A stretch of 44,982 bases of DNA from a virus: positions 1-44,982 of IMG/VR virus record IMGVR_UViG_3300033388_004059; one strand, given 5' to 3'. Of the stretch, positions 39,002-44,982 are shown one piece after another. Every line of letters starts with the position of its first letter. Positions within the stretch are counted from its first letter, which is position 1. Under the pieces are notes generated by a model. It saw only the letters and a program-made list of their open reading frames with translations, had not been told where the DNA came from and did not search any database. The position numbers and the translations under genes were made by a program.

Positions 39002-39208
39002 TTAACCGTCACCGTAACCGTAACCGTCACCGTAACCGTAACCGTAACCGTAACCGTAACCGGAACCGTAACCGTAACCGGAACCGGAACCGTAACCGTA
39101 ACCGTCACCGTAACCGTAACCGTAACCGTCAACGTAACCGTAACCGTCACCGTCACCGTAACCGTCACCGGAACCGGAACCGGAACCGTAACCACTTATT
39201 TTTGCCAT
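39002..39208 (-). CDS. Gly-Tyr/Ser/Asp dipeptide-repeat protein
   Basis: A 68-residue protein: MAKI followed by 32 dipeptides of the form (Ser/Tyr/Asp)-Gly, broken once by Val. ATG 39208 has AAGGAGG seven bases upstream, so the frame is very likely translated. The coding sequence is made of hexamers GGTTAC, GGTTCC and GGTGAC. The product would be a disordered, aromatic, glycine-rich low-complexity chain of the kind that can phase-separate or bind nucleic acid. No homologue recognised. It overlaps the next upstream gene by 13 bases and lies in the recombination operon. Confidence 0.7.
   Translation of the reverse strand: MAKISGYGSGSGSGDGYGDGDGYGYVDGYGYGYGDGYGYGSGSGYGYGSGYGYGYGYGYGDGYGYGDG
39005..39196 (-). 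repeat. Hexanucleotide tandem repeat, 32 units
   Basis: About 192 bp of uninterrupted six-base units, plus-strand form (A)CCG(T/G)(A/C)A: CCGTAA, CCGTCA and CCGGAA, with one AACGTA exception. A six-base period keeps the reading frame when units are gained or lost, so length should vary without frameshift. Confidence 0.9.
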
Positions 39209-39558
39209 ATCGGAACCTCCTTAATACTATCTATGGCTTTTTGGGTACATGGAATTACTTCAATAGCATCAGTTAAAATTATTTTTGTTACTTCGCATGG
39301 GAATTTACAGTTTTGAGGCTTACTTGTGCCTTCCATCGCAAGTTGTGAAAGCGATGCTGCTCCATCCCAATACCAAATACGTCTTGCATTTTTTAATTCA
39401 ACCTCTTTCCCATTACGACTTATAAGCTCACCAGCATGAACTCCAGCCGAATGTGTACGAATAATAACATAATCTTTTACTATTGTTGGTGTTTGGATTG
39501 AATCTTTTTTAACATACTCAACATTATTAATCATAATTGTTTCTAATTTTGCATCCAT
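39196..39558 (-). CDS. DUF6948-like phage protein
   Basis: A 120-residue protein with DYVIIRTHSAGVHAGELISRNGKE, NARRIWYWDGAASLSQLAMEG and EVIPCTQKAIDSI. The conserved core RTxSAGVHxG...ARRIWYWxGAxSLxxLAxxG is that of a small phage/bacterial family I know as DUF6948, of unknown function. ATG 39558 follows GGAGGTAAAAA. Positioned between the coiled-coil protein and the repeat protein. Confidence 0.75.
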   Translation of the reverse strand: MDAKLETIMINNVEYVKKDSIQTPTIVKDYVIIRTHSAGVHAGELISRNGKEVELKNARRIWYWDGAASLSQLAMEGTSKPQNCKFPCEVTKIILTDAIEVIPCTQKAIDSIKEVPIWQK

Positions 39559-39561
39559 TTT

Positions 39562-40404
39562 TTACCTCCGTGTACTTGTTTTAAGTTTAGTCGTTTCAAA
39601 AAATTCAACCCCTGAGATATTTCTCATGCCGATTTTCATACGGGCATTAATCCAGGGAGCTATCGCCTTTATGATTTCATCTTTACGATCCTCAAAAAGA
39701 TCAGCCGGCAATGCTTTAAAATCTGTTATTTTCCAATCCCATTCTGTTTTCAGCTTCGCGGTGCCGGATTCCGTTTCAATCCTGGAAGGAATGGCAGAAG
39801 TTTGAGTTACAACAACTGGGGCTTTATCAACCATTGAGATCGCTTCTTCGGCACGTTGTTCAATTACCGCTTCTTCAAATTCTCCTTCATCAATAGCTTG
39901 TTGCCTTGCGTTGTCAGCTATCCGATCACGTTCTTTTTTAGCTTCAGCATCAAGTTTGTCTTGCGCAGCTTTCGACTCTGCTGCCAGCTTGGCTTCGTCC
40001 TCTTTACGCTTTCGATCAAGTTCTAACGTATAGGGCAACATTTCCTGTTTTAAGCACTCCTGAATAGACAACAAACCCTTTTTCAGTCCGCTTGCGAAGC
40101 TATCCAAAGCAGACGTTACTTTGAGATATGGTTCCTTGATCTGTTTTCGTTTTTTCTCAATCACAATTACCAGCTTGGCGGCTTGGTTCGTCATTTCATT
40201 GGCTTCCTTGCAGGTGATTTCGTCAGTCACTTCGTGCAATTGAGCCTTTGTATCCATTTCGGATATCTGATCGACAAATTTAGCGAAAAGTTCGGTCAGC
40301 GGTTTCGGGTCGAATGGGTCTTTTTTGACGGGTAGCGCACCTTCCTGTTCGAGAAAATCTTCTGGTTTTTCTTTATTCAATATCCCAAAATCAAGTATTC
40401 CCAT
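39562..40404 (-). CDS. Coiled-coil recombination-operon protein
   Basis: A 280-residue protein. The middle (~85-180) is a long Lys/Glu/Ala-rich coiled coil with RKRKEDEAKLAAES-like periodicity; the last ~70 residues are globular (WDWKITDFKALPADLF, NISGVEFFETTKL). Proteins with this layout sit between RecT-family genes and their exonucleases in phages, perhaps as scaffold or ssDNA factor. ATG 40404 follows AGGAGC. Three-base gap to the DUF6948-like gene. Confidence 0.7.
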   Translation of the reverse strand: MGILDFGILNKEKPEDFLEQEGALPVKKDPFDPKPLTELFAKFVDQISEMDTKAQLHEVTDEITCKEANEMTNQAAKLVIVIEKKRKQIKEPYLKVTSALDSFASGLKKGLLSIQECLKQEMLPYTLELDRKRKEDEAKLAAESKAAQDKLDAEAKKERDRIADNARQQAIDEGEFEEAVIEQRAEEAISMVDKAPVVVTQTSAIPSRIETESGTAKLKTEWDWKITDFKALPADLFEDRKDEIIKAIAPWINARMKIGMRNISGVEFFETTKLKTSTRR

Positions 40405-40480
40405 AAATTAGCTCCTAATGTTTTATTAAGAAATATCATCTCTTTTCCTCAAGAAATATAATAGAGCGATAGACGGAAAA

Positions 40481-41020
40481 CTACCTATTAAAAAATTTAT
40501 GAGCATTGAGCAATCCAACAAAAATATTCCAGGCCCTTACATTGCTTTTATGCTCATTCACTAAACACCCTGAACCATCTTTTTTCATTCTCACAGATAA
40601 TCCCTTGTAGGTTTCATATCCATTAGCTTCAGCCAAAGCCCTATACGCCCCGACTTGTATCTCCCACCAACTTTGATAAGCCTGAGAGCTTTTCCAATCC
40701 GGCAGGACAGCATATCTATCGCCTCTGAGAATTACAATTGTATCCGGCTGGCCACAATAGCCAAGTCGTTTATCAGATAGCCGTTTCTCAACGATAAAAA
40801 CTTTGTCAATTACGAGGTCCGCCCAGCGTTTAAAGCTGTCAAAATAGCCCTGCCAATCGGGTTTTAATTTGGGGACATACAAGCCTAAAAGATGAGCTGC
40901 AGCGCAGGCATGGACAGCGGACCCGCGTTCTCGGTGTTCGGCTGTAAACCATCGCTTATCGACATATGGGCTTATGATATCGGTTACTGATGGGAAGCCG
41001 GTTTTATTTTCGTAGGGCAT
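40481..41020 (-). CDS. PD-(D/E)XK exonuclease, partner of Red-beta
   Basis: A 179-residue nuclease of the Cas4/lambda-exo-like superfamily. Motif residues are H37 in RGSAVHACAA, D93 in GYCGQPDTIVIL, D108-x-K110 in VLPDWKSS, and Q122...Y126 in WEIQVGAYRAL, i.e. the GxxxH, D, DxK, QxxxY order. It would resect dsDNA 5' ends to load Red-beta. The start overlaps the RHH gene's end by 17 bases. The smaller size (lambda exo is 226 residues) is like the compact phage exonucleases. Confidence 0.85.
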   Translation of the reverse strand: MPYENKTGFPSVTDIISPYVDKRWFTAEHRERGSAVHACAAAHLLGLYVPKLKPDWQGYFDSFKRWADLVIDKVFIVEKRLSDKRLGYCGQPDTIVILRGDRYAVLPDWKSSQAYQSWWEIQVGAYRALAEANGYETYKGLSVRMKKDGSGCLVNEHKSNVRAWNIFVGLLNAHKFFNR

Positions 41021-41186
41021 TAATTGGTATTCCTTCAGATGGATTCAATTCAAAATAGTTATCAATAATTCCTCTGACAACTTTAGAAAATGAGACATCT
41101 TTTTCTTTAGCCATCCGATCCAATCTTTTACCTGTTTTAAATGATACAGATGATCTTATCGCATGCGGATATTTTGCTTTAAACAT
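41004..41186 (-). CDS. Ribbon-helix-helix-like regulator
   Basis: A 60-residue protein starting MFKAKYPHAIRSSVSFKTG. The strand RSSVSF then helix GKRLDRMAKEKD, and a second helix SFSKVVRGIIDNYFE fits the Arc/CopG RHH pattern. ATG 41186 has AAGGATA upstream. It could regulate the leftward operon that contains it. Confidence 0.65.
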   Translation of the reverse strand: MFKAKYPHAIRSSVSFKTGKRLDRMAKEKDVSFSKVVRGIIDNYFELNPSEGIPINALRK

Positions 41187-41550
41187 TTTTATCCTTATTA
41201 TCTTTCTCAACTTCATCAAGAGTCATTTGCAATTCTTCCGGCCTCATGTCTCTGGATTTAATCAGTTCGCAATTATCGCACCGGATAAGATGAACCTCTT
41301 TGGTGTGAAAATCTCTCAAGACATGACATTCAACATGATCGTAATAATAGCCGGTACGGAGTTTATCAGCATTGCTTTTAACTATAAGCTCCGCGCTTTC
41401 AATGTCTGTTTTGAATTGCTTTTTGATGCTGCTTAATCGATCATTCAAATTAGATAATTCACCGACTTTTATGGCCATTTCTTGAGCGATCTCTCTTTTT
41501 TGTGCGTCTGAATAAAAGAGTTTTATCATTTCTTTTGATGTTTCTTGCAT
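41179..41550 (-). CDS. Small coiled-coil protein with CxxC
   Basis: A 123-residue protein. A helical N-terminal half (EMIKLFYSDAQKREIAQEMAIK, then NDRLSSIKKQFKTDIESAE coiled coil) and a C-terminal part with YYYDHVECHVLRDF and RCDNCELI. This layout recurs in small phage proteins near recombination genes. ATG 41550 follows AGAAAGGAGTAAAC. Eight-base overlap with the RHH gene. Confidence 0.65.
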   Translation of the reverse strand: MQETSKEMIKLFYSDAQKREIAQEMAIKVGELSNLNDRLSSIKKQFKTDIESAELIVKSNADKLRTGYYYDHVECHVLRDFHTKEVHLIRCDNCELIKSRDMRPEELQMTLDEVEKDNKDKNV

Positions 41551-41552
41551 GT

Positions 41553-41609
41553 TTACTCCTTTCTTATTAATTGGGACGCCGCAACCTTTGCCAAATTAAT
41601 CCTTCCCAA
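41553..41609 (-). CDS. Possible 18-residue leader peptide
   Basis: A TTG-started frame (M/L GRINLAKVAASQLIRKE) follows GGAGGATTAAT, and its last codons contain the AAGGAG of the next gene. This is a classic arrangement for translational coupling, but the size makes the call weak; a shorter start at AAATTTGGCAAAG is also possible. Confidence 0.3.
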   Translation of the reverse strand: MGRINLAKVAASQLIRKE

Positions 41610-41611
41610 AA

Positions 41612-41761
41612 TTAATCCTCCATGATTTTTATTATGCGACGCCCCAAACTGTTATTCATCTTTTTGACGGCCGGGAACAGGAGACTATGGCGTGTCTGAA
41701 AGACTTTTTGGAGACCTGCCCCCGACCATAAGCTTTTTATAATTTGATTTTTACACGCCAT
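41612..41761 (-). CDS. Possible 49-residue basic leader protein
   Basis: An uninterrupted frame from ATG 41761 (behind TTAGAGGCTCAACAC) to TAA 41612, reading MACKNQIIKSLWSGAGLQK... and ending RRIIKIMED. It is the first reading frame after the leftward promoter and its last codons overlap the ribosome binding site of the 18-residue leader frame. Basic and amphipathic, no motif. A 9-bp inverted repeat (ATGGCGTGT / ACACGCCAT) spans its 5' half, so RNA structure rather than protein may be the selected feature. Confidence 0.4.
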   Translation of the reverse strand: MACKNQIIKSLWSGAGLQKVFQTRHSLLFPAVKKMNNSLGRRIIKIMED

Positions 41762-41798
41762 GTGTTGAGCCTCTAAGGTTTGTTTTTATTTTTCTTTA

Positions 41799-41828
41799 CC
41801 TATAACATGGTGAAAACATGCGTGTCAA
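41799..41828 (-). promoter_or_regulatory. Leftward early promoter
   Basis: On the minus strand TTGACA (41828-41823) is followed by an 18-base spacer and TATAGG (41804-41799), 4/6 matches. It faces the recombination operon. A near-palindromic CATG...CATG segment lies between the boxes and could be an operator. The nine-base TTCTTGACA here recurs inverted at 41858-41866. Confidence 0.5.
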
Positions 41829-41847
41829 GAACTTTATTTGAGAATCT

Positions 41848-41891
41848 TTGACATTTTTTCTTGACAGCCATTTTTAATTGTGAAATAGGAT
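41848..41891 (+). promoter_or_regulatory. Rightward early promoter region with duplicated -35 boxes
   Basis: Two TTGACA boxes on the plus strand (41848-41853 and 41861-41866) precede an AT-rich stretch; TAGGAT (41886-41891) is at 19 bases from the second box. The -10 choice is uncertain, but the cluster of three TTGACA boxes in both orientations within about 45 bp strongly marks the divergent control region between the recombination and replication operons. Confidence 0.45.
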
Positions 41892-41931
41892 ATAAAAAGA
41901 GATAAAAGCTTATCCGAATAGGAGACAAAAA

Positions 41932-42240
41932 GTGAATATTTGGCATTCGATTCCGAATCATAGCAGATATCAGATTACCGTTACCGGCAAGGTGCGGCAC
42001 AAGCGTCATAAGCGAGTTTTAAGGTTGGGTGTGCCGTCAAACGGTTATCCGCAAGTCAGCATACATGATGACACGGAAAGAAGAATAATTTCAAAGTGCG
42101 TTCATCATCTTATGGCTGCAACCTTTCTTGGCCCGCGCCCAGCAGGATATATCATATCGTTTAAAGATCATAATAAGCGCAACTGCCATCGTAAGAATAT
42201 ATATTATAGGAAAGATTTTAATTATAAAAGTCATGGATAA
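41932..42240 (+). CDS. NUMOD4/HNH-like protein with degraded catalytic site
   Basis: A 102-residue protein starting at GTG 41932 behind AGGAGA. WHSIPNHSRYQITVTGKVR (4-22) matches NUMOD4; GYPQVSIHDD, CVHHLMAATFLGPRPAGY and NKRNCHRKNIYY follow HNH homing endonuclease layout. The expected first catalytic His (VNHKDGN) is replaced in ISFKDHN by Phe77, with His80 displaced. It may therefore bind DNA without cutting. Being the first gene after the divergent promoters, a regulatory use is possible; a decaying homing endonuclease is the simpler view. Confidence 0.7.
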   Translation: MNIWHSIPNHSRYQITVTGKVRHKRHKRVLRLGVPSNGYPQVSIHDDTERRIISKCVHHLMAATFLGPRPAGYIISFKDHNKRNCHRKNIYYRKDFNYKSHG

Positions 42241-42285
42241 TTTTACATGTATCGCTCTGTTATATTTCTTAAGGAGATGAGAAAA

Positions 42286-42429
42286 ATGAATAAACTAACG
42301 ACTTATAATATTGAAGAAAAAACCTTTTGCGACATACATAATTGTAAAATGATGCAAGTACCATGCTCTATGTATGTATATTGTCCAGCTTGCGAAGATG
42401 CAAAAAATAACACATCAAAACAGACGTAA
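42286..42429 (+). CDS. Small zinc-binding protein
   Basis: A 47-residue protein with CDIHNC and YCPAC cysteine pairs, likely a zinc ribbon. ATG 42286 is chosen since AAGGAG lies about ten bases upstream. One-base overlap with the next start (TAATG). Confidence 0.55.
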   Translation: MNKLTTYNIEEKTFCDIHNCKMMQVPCSMYVYCPACEDAKNNTSKQT

Positions 42430-42563
42430 TGACGGAAGATGAAATAACAAGATCGATTAAAAATAGAAGATATCAAGATAGCGGTACTGCCAAAGAAAAA
42501 GCATTTAAAAGAGCGATAACTCCAGCGGGATTTGCGAAAGCGTTTTTTCAAGCGAACAGATAA
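42429..42563 (+). CDS. Small basic protein, 44 residues
   Basis: Starts MTEDEITRSIKNRRYQDSG and is basic and helical after residue 8. It is coupled at both ends by one-base overlaps (TAATG) to its neighbours, which is the main support for expression. Possibly a DNA-binding accessory to the initiator; no motif. Confidence 0.5.
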   Translation: MTEDEITRSIKNRRYQDSGTAKEKAFKRAITPAGFAKAFFQANR

Positions 42564-43417
42564 TGGATAGCCCTCAAACAGAAAATGGCTATACAAGAAT
42601 AGCCAATGAATTATTAGATGCTCTTATTAAATATCGAATTCCTGGCGAACAGCGACAATGCCTTGATGTTATTATTCGTAAAACATATGGCTTTAATAAA
42701 AAAAGGGATTCTATTGCTTTGTCTCAATTCGTAGAAATGACAGGAATAAATAAGCCAGCAGTTGTTAGAGCTATCCAAGGGCTGTTATCAAAAAAGATAA
42801 TCCACATTATCAAAAAAGATAACAAACCAGCGCATATATATGAATTTAATAAACATTATAAACAGTGGACTCCGTTATCAAAAAAGATAACGTTATCAAA
42901 AAAGATAATGAGCGTTGTCAAAAAAGATAATCCGTCGTTATCAAAAAAGAGTACTACAAAAGACAATACTACAAAAGACAATACTACAAAAGACATTACA
43001 GTTGTTTTTGAAAAATGGAATGCTTTAAAAATTATTCAACATAGAGATCTTGCTAAACTAAAACCAAACATCGGTGCTTTTCTTAAAAAATATAAACTCG
43101 ATGAAATTGTAACTGCGATGGATAATTATGCCTTGGTTTTTTTTGGAGATGAATATTATTGGACTTACAAATGGGGATTAAAAGACTTTCTACAACGAGG
43201 GATAGACAGATTTATTCCTATTAACTTTAAAATAAAGGATTTTTTAAAACGAGAGATCAAACCAGACCTACAACCGCAAACATTCAGCCAGGCAGAGCGA
43301 GCGCAAAGAATGGAAAGCAGCAGATGGCTATTAAAGGAAATGAAAAATGAAAAAACTAACAAGCAAGACAATAGCGATGGAGTTATTAAAACTGTCAGCG
43401 AATTACCCGAACCCTAA
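42563..43417 (+). CDS. Replication initiator, lambda O-like
   Basis: A 284-residue protein. Residues ~5-95 are the phage replication protein O N-terminal winged helix (GYTRIANELLDALIKYRIPGEQRQ; VIIRKTYGFNKKRDSIALSQF; TGINKPAVVRAIQGLLSKKI). A Lys/Ser/Thr-rich linker follows (encoded by iterons), then a C-terminal domain (~150-240) that would contact the helicase loader. It should bind the iterons in its own gene and recruit DnaB with the next gene's product, as lambda O and P do. Confidence 0.85.
   Translation: MDSPQTENGYTRIANELLDALIKYRIPGEQRQCLDVIIRKTYGFNKKRDSIALSQFVEMTGINKPAVVRAIQGLLSKKIIHIIKKDNKPAHIYEFNKHYKQWTPLSKKITLSKKIMSVVKKDNPSLSKKSTTKDNTTKDNTTKDITVVFEKWNALKIIQHRDLAKLKPNIGAFLKKYKLDEIVTAMDNYALVFFGDEYYWTYKWGLKDFLQRGIDRFIPINFKIKDFLKREIKPDLQPQTFSQAERAQRMESSRWLLKEMKNEKTNKQDNSDGVIKTVSELPEP
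42785..42953 (+). repeat. Six iterons in the initiator gene: candidate replication origin
   Basis: TTATCAAAAAAGATAA, a 16-bp element with 5-bp inverted ends and an A6 core, occurs perfectly at 42785, 42807, 42875 and 42893, with one change at 42915 (TTGTC...) and a diverged copy at 42938 (...GAGTA). Start-to-start spacing is 22, 68, 18, 22 and 23 bases. They lie in the linker of the O-like protein, exactly as lambda ori iterons lie in gene O. Confidence 0.85.
42953..42997 (+). repeat. Three 15-bp direct repeats next to iterons
   Basis: ACTACAAAAGACAAT occurs three times in tandem (the last unit ends ATT), coding TTKDN repeats. It follows the iterons directly and is AT-rich, so it may be part of the unwinding region or a protein linker. 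Confidence 0.7.
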
Positions 43418-43688
43418 AACTCAAGACGAACTGCAAATATTATCAAACCTATGGCTTGAGGATTTTAGCCACATTGCAGAGGAAATCTTTTTAGAAGCGA
43501 TTAAGCTACATCGTAGACGCTCAAGGTTCTTCCCAACCATTGCTGATGTTTTAGAATTATATCAAGAGGTGGTCAGAAATACTCATAAACCAATAGCTCT
43601 CCCGGAGCCGATGAACGAGCCATCACCAGCAGATGTTACTGAGCGAAAACGCCTGATCTCTGAGATTAAACAGAAGCGTAAAAAATAG
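43347..43688 (+). CDS. Helicase loader/G39P-like protein
   Basis: A 113-residue protein. SKTIAMELLKLSANYPNPKTQDELQ, NLWLEDFSHIAEEIFLEAIKLH and SRFFPTIADVLELY match the small SPP1 G39P-type fold (N-terminal helices, F-P-x-I-A motif) that binds the phage helicase and initiator. The C-terminus is basic and disordered-looking. It overlaps the O-like gene by 71 bases in another frame; AAAGGAAATGAAAA precedes ATG. Confidence 0.75.
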   Translation: MKKLTSKTIAMELLKLSANYPNPKTQDELQILSNLWLEDFSHIAEEIFLEAIKLHRRRSRFFPTIADVLELYQEVVRNTHKPIALPEPMNEPSPADVTERKRLISEIKQKRKK

Positions 43689-43695
43689 GCTCTAT

Positions 43696-43812
43696 ATGAA
43701 GTGTGAAATTTGCAAAGAGAAAGACGCTGTTATCCCGCTTCCTGTGAAAGACAGAAAAAGTGGAATAATACCTGTTTGTGCAGATTGCTACAAAACAGCT
43801 ATGAAGGAATAA
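43696..43812 (+). CDS. Small zinc-finger protein
   Basis: A 38-residue protein: MKCEICKEKDAVIPL then VCADCYKTAMKE, two CxxC pairs 26 residues apart, a compact zinc-finger pattern common in phage early genes. No strong ribosome binding site (TAGGCTCTAT). Function unknown. Confidence 0.6.
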   Translation: MKCEICKEKDAVIPLPVKDRKSGIIPVCADCYKTAMKE

Positions 43813-43825
43813 GGAGCAATAAACC

Positions 43826-43975
43826 ATGGAAACAATCATTCAGATCATCCAAACAATAAGTGACAATCGATTTTGGCTGATTCCGATTTTGTTAGTTGGC
43901 ACGCTGGGCGTTTTAATTACTGTTTTTAGAGATATTTTCAAAAACGTAATGGAAGAGATGGATTATTATGAATAA
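43826..43975 (+). CDS. Small single-TM protein
   Basis: A 49-residue protein with one hydrophobic segment (FWLIPILLVGTLGVLITVF) and an acidic end. AAGGAG precedes ATG by nine bases. It overlaps the RusA gene by eight bases. Not assigned; phage early operons often carry such membrane peptides. Confidence 0.5.
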   Translation: METIIQIIQTISDNRFWLIPILLVGTLGVLITVFRDIFKNVMEEMDYYE

Positions 43976-44357
43976 ACTTACATTAATATTGCCAGATTCG
44001 ATAAGATCTAAGAAAAACAGCAAACGGATATATGCCAGAGGAAAGTTTAAAACGGTCTTGCCGTCTAAAGCCTATATTGCATGGGAAAAAGCAGCCAGGA
44101 ATAGTGTAAAGATTCAACTTCATGCGAACTTTTACCCACTGACCTTCCCACTACATGTTACCGTTGCGGCGTTTTATAAGGGACAGCAGCCGGATCTTAG
44201 TGGTGTATTAGAGTCGGTTGGTGATGCATTAGAAGGGATAGTTTGGGAAAACGATAAGCAGATTGCATCGTGGGATGAATCTCGATTATTTCATGATCTG
44301 AAAAATCCACACACAATAGTTGTTGTTGAAACCTTTAATCCGAGAGAGCAAAGATAA
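43968..44357 (+). CDS. RusA-like Holliday junction resolvase
   Basis: A 129-residue protein. LTLILPDSIRSKKNSKR start and QPDLSGVLESVGDALEGIVWENDKQI with acidic residues D76, D86 and D96 correspond to the RusA D-x-D/N...D-x-L-x-G...D-D-x-Q-I catalytic arrangement. It would cleave branched recombination or replication intermediates before packaging. Its stop overlaps the HNH start by one base. Confidence 0.85.
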   Translation: MNKLTLILPDSIRSKKNSKRIYARGKFKTVLPSKAYIAWEKAARNSVKIQLHANFYPLTFPLHVTVAAFYKGQQPDLSGVLESVGDALEGIVWENDKQIASWDESRLFHDLKNPHTIVVVETFNPREQR

Positions 44358-44743
44358 TGCCTTTCCTTCCAGCTAAACAATGCACCCATCCGGGTTGCCC
44401 CTGGGTCGGTCGCGGTGTCTGCCCTACCCATGACAGGCTAAAGAAGAAACAGTATTATGCTAACAGGAATAAGTCATGGCAGCATCTATATAACTATCGC
44501 TGGGAGAAGTATAGCAAAGGGCGGCTTAGACGGCATCCGCTTTGCGTTACTTGCCTGAACGATGGTAAGACGACAGCGGCCAGGGTGACCGACCATATAA
44601 TCCCACACAAGGGCAGCATTAAGTTGTTTTGGGATCACACGAACCATGAATCATTATGTAAGACATGCCACGATAAGAAGACAGCAGGGGAGGGAGCGTT
44701 TGGGAATGAGCACAAAATCAACGATACTTTTAACAACCGATAG
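44357..44743 (+). CDS. HNH endonuclease (HK97 gp74-like)
   Basis: A 128-residue protein with two zinc pairs and an HNH core: C63-x2-C66, V-T-D79-H80 (catalytic region in ARVTDHIIPH), then N96/H97 and C101-x2-C104-H105. An extra N-terminal Cys pair (C9/C14, C22) may bind another zinc. HNH proteins next to terminase genes promote cos/pac cutting and packaging; if the genome is circular this gene lies just before the packaging block. Confidence 0.85.
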   Translation: MPFLPAKQCTHPGCPWVGRGVCPTHDRLKKKQYYANRNKSWQHLYNYRWEKYSKGRLRRHPLCVTCLNDGKTTAARVTDHIIPHKGSIKLFWDHTNHESLCKTCHDKKTAGEGAFGNEHKINDTFNNR

Positions 44744-44954
44744 TGAGCATTGGTATCATGATTGTAATGGTAGGTATTATCATAAAACCAAGACAATGGA
44801 TTGTATTGTTTTAGAATTCGGCAAGCAACATAGGATTGAAACCGATGAAGATGGTACAGAAATCATTATCGAATCAGACACGGCTCTTTATAAAATATTA
44901 GCAAATGCTGGATATCTTGGAGGTCCAGGGGGGAGCGTAGGGGTAGGGGGTTGA
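44706..44954 (+). CDS. Hypothetical 82-residue protein
   Basis: Begins MSTKSTILLTTDSEHWYHDC and has alternating hydrophobic strands (CIVLEFGKQH, TEIIIESDTA) with a Gly-rich end. GGGAGGGAG lies upstream of ATG 44706, about 12 bases away. It overlaps the HNH gene by 38 bases in another frame. Last gene of the window. Confidence 0.5.
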   Translation: MSTKSTILLTTDSEHWYHDCNGRYYHKTKTMDCIVLEFGKQHRIETDEDGTEIIIESDTALYKILANAGYLGGPGGSVGVGG

Positions 44955-44982
44955 TTTTAGAAAAGATCGACTCTCTCTGAAG

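Noticed and set aside
38989-39195. (Val-Thr/Val-Pro)n protein in the second minus-strand frame of the hexamer array
   Set aside because: It is open only because the repeat is periodic; its ATG at 39195 has no ribosome binding site, unlike the Gly-Tyr frame.
39005-39196. CRISPR array
   Set aside because: The unit is six bases with no spacers.
42785-42997. CRISPR array or transcription terminators
   Set aside because: Units are 15-16 bases with irregular or no spacing and lie inside a coding sequence; the A6 core with short arms suits iterons better.

Overview
This window reads as a nearly complete genome of a tailed (siphovirus-like, HK97-fold) bacteriophage, or a prophage that fills the window. 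It holds a full packaging, head, connector, tail, lysis, recombination and replication gene set and no recognisable bacterial housekeeping genes. By eye the DNA is AT-rich. A Gram-negative host is suggested by a lipobox lipoprotein, Sec signal peptides and an O-antigen polymerase/ligase-like gene. A sediment-type Desulfobacterota host would fit the style but is only a guess. I see no integrase, CI-like repressor, tRNA, rRNA or CRISPR array, so lifestyle is unresolved. If the molecule is circular, the rightward early operon (41.9-44.95 kb) would run on into the packaging genes at 46 bp.

Layout. (1) 0-8.1 kb, packaging plus accessory enzymes: a ParB/Srx-like protein, a B12-type radical SAM enzyme, a small leftward islet with a ribbon-helix-helix protein, P27-family TerS, and a large terminase split into an ATPase gene and a nuclease gene. 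The 2.5 kb between the terminase halves carries a MazG-like protein and a 739-residue fusion (radical-SAM-like Cys cluster, GNAT-like middle, DNA methyltransferase). (2) 8.1-9.9 kb: small zinc-binding and hypothetical proteins and a terminator-like hairpin inside a small membrane-protein gene. (3) 9.9-13.9 kb, head: portal-MuF fusion, prohead protease, major capsid protein. (4) 14-22 kb, an unusual accessory block between capsid and connector genes: three proteins with signal peptides, an O-antigen ligase-like protein and a TPR partner, a beta-helix-like protein, a fibre-like protein with about nine DTINLTDS repeats, and a carbohydrate-binding-like protein. (5) 22-34.7 kb, connector and tail: gp6-like, closure, HK97 gp10-like, tail terminator, an inserted methyltransferase plus tandem-glycosyltransferase pair, tail tube, a tail chaperone with a -1 frameshift extension, tape measure, gpL-like, GNAT, gpJ-like and fibre genes. 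(6) 34.7-36.4 kb, lysis: TM proteins, an M15-like peptidase, a DUF1353-like protein and a lipoprotein. (7) 41.8 to 36.4 kb, leftward recombination operon: small leader ORFs, an RHH protein, a PD-(D/E)XK exonuclease, a coiled-coil protein, a DUF6948-like protein, a Gly-Tyr hexanucleotide-repeat protein, Red-beta, and a deoxyribosyltransferase-like protein. (8) 41.9-44.95 kb, rightward replication operon: a degenerate HNH/NUMOD protein, small zinc proteins, a lambda-O-like initiator with six internal iterons, a G39P-like loader, RusA and HNH.

How it fits together. The O-like initiator probably opens the origin embedded in its own gene and recruits helicase with the G39P-like protein. Red-beta with the PD-(D/E)XK nuclease and RusA would build and resolve concatemers. 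HNH plus TerS/TerL package them. The ParB-like protein, two radical-SAM-type proteins, the GNAT-like segment and the methyltransferase make a plausible DNA (hyper)modification pathway placed around the terminase. The O-antigen ligase-like, TPR, glycosyltransferase and methyltransferase genes could alter the host surface or decorate the virion. These system-level roles are inference; the domain calls rest on motifs visible in the translated sequence.
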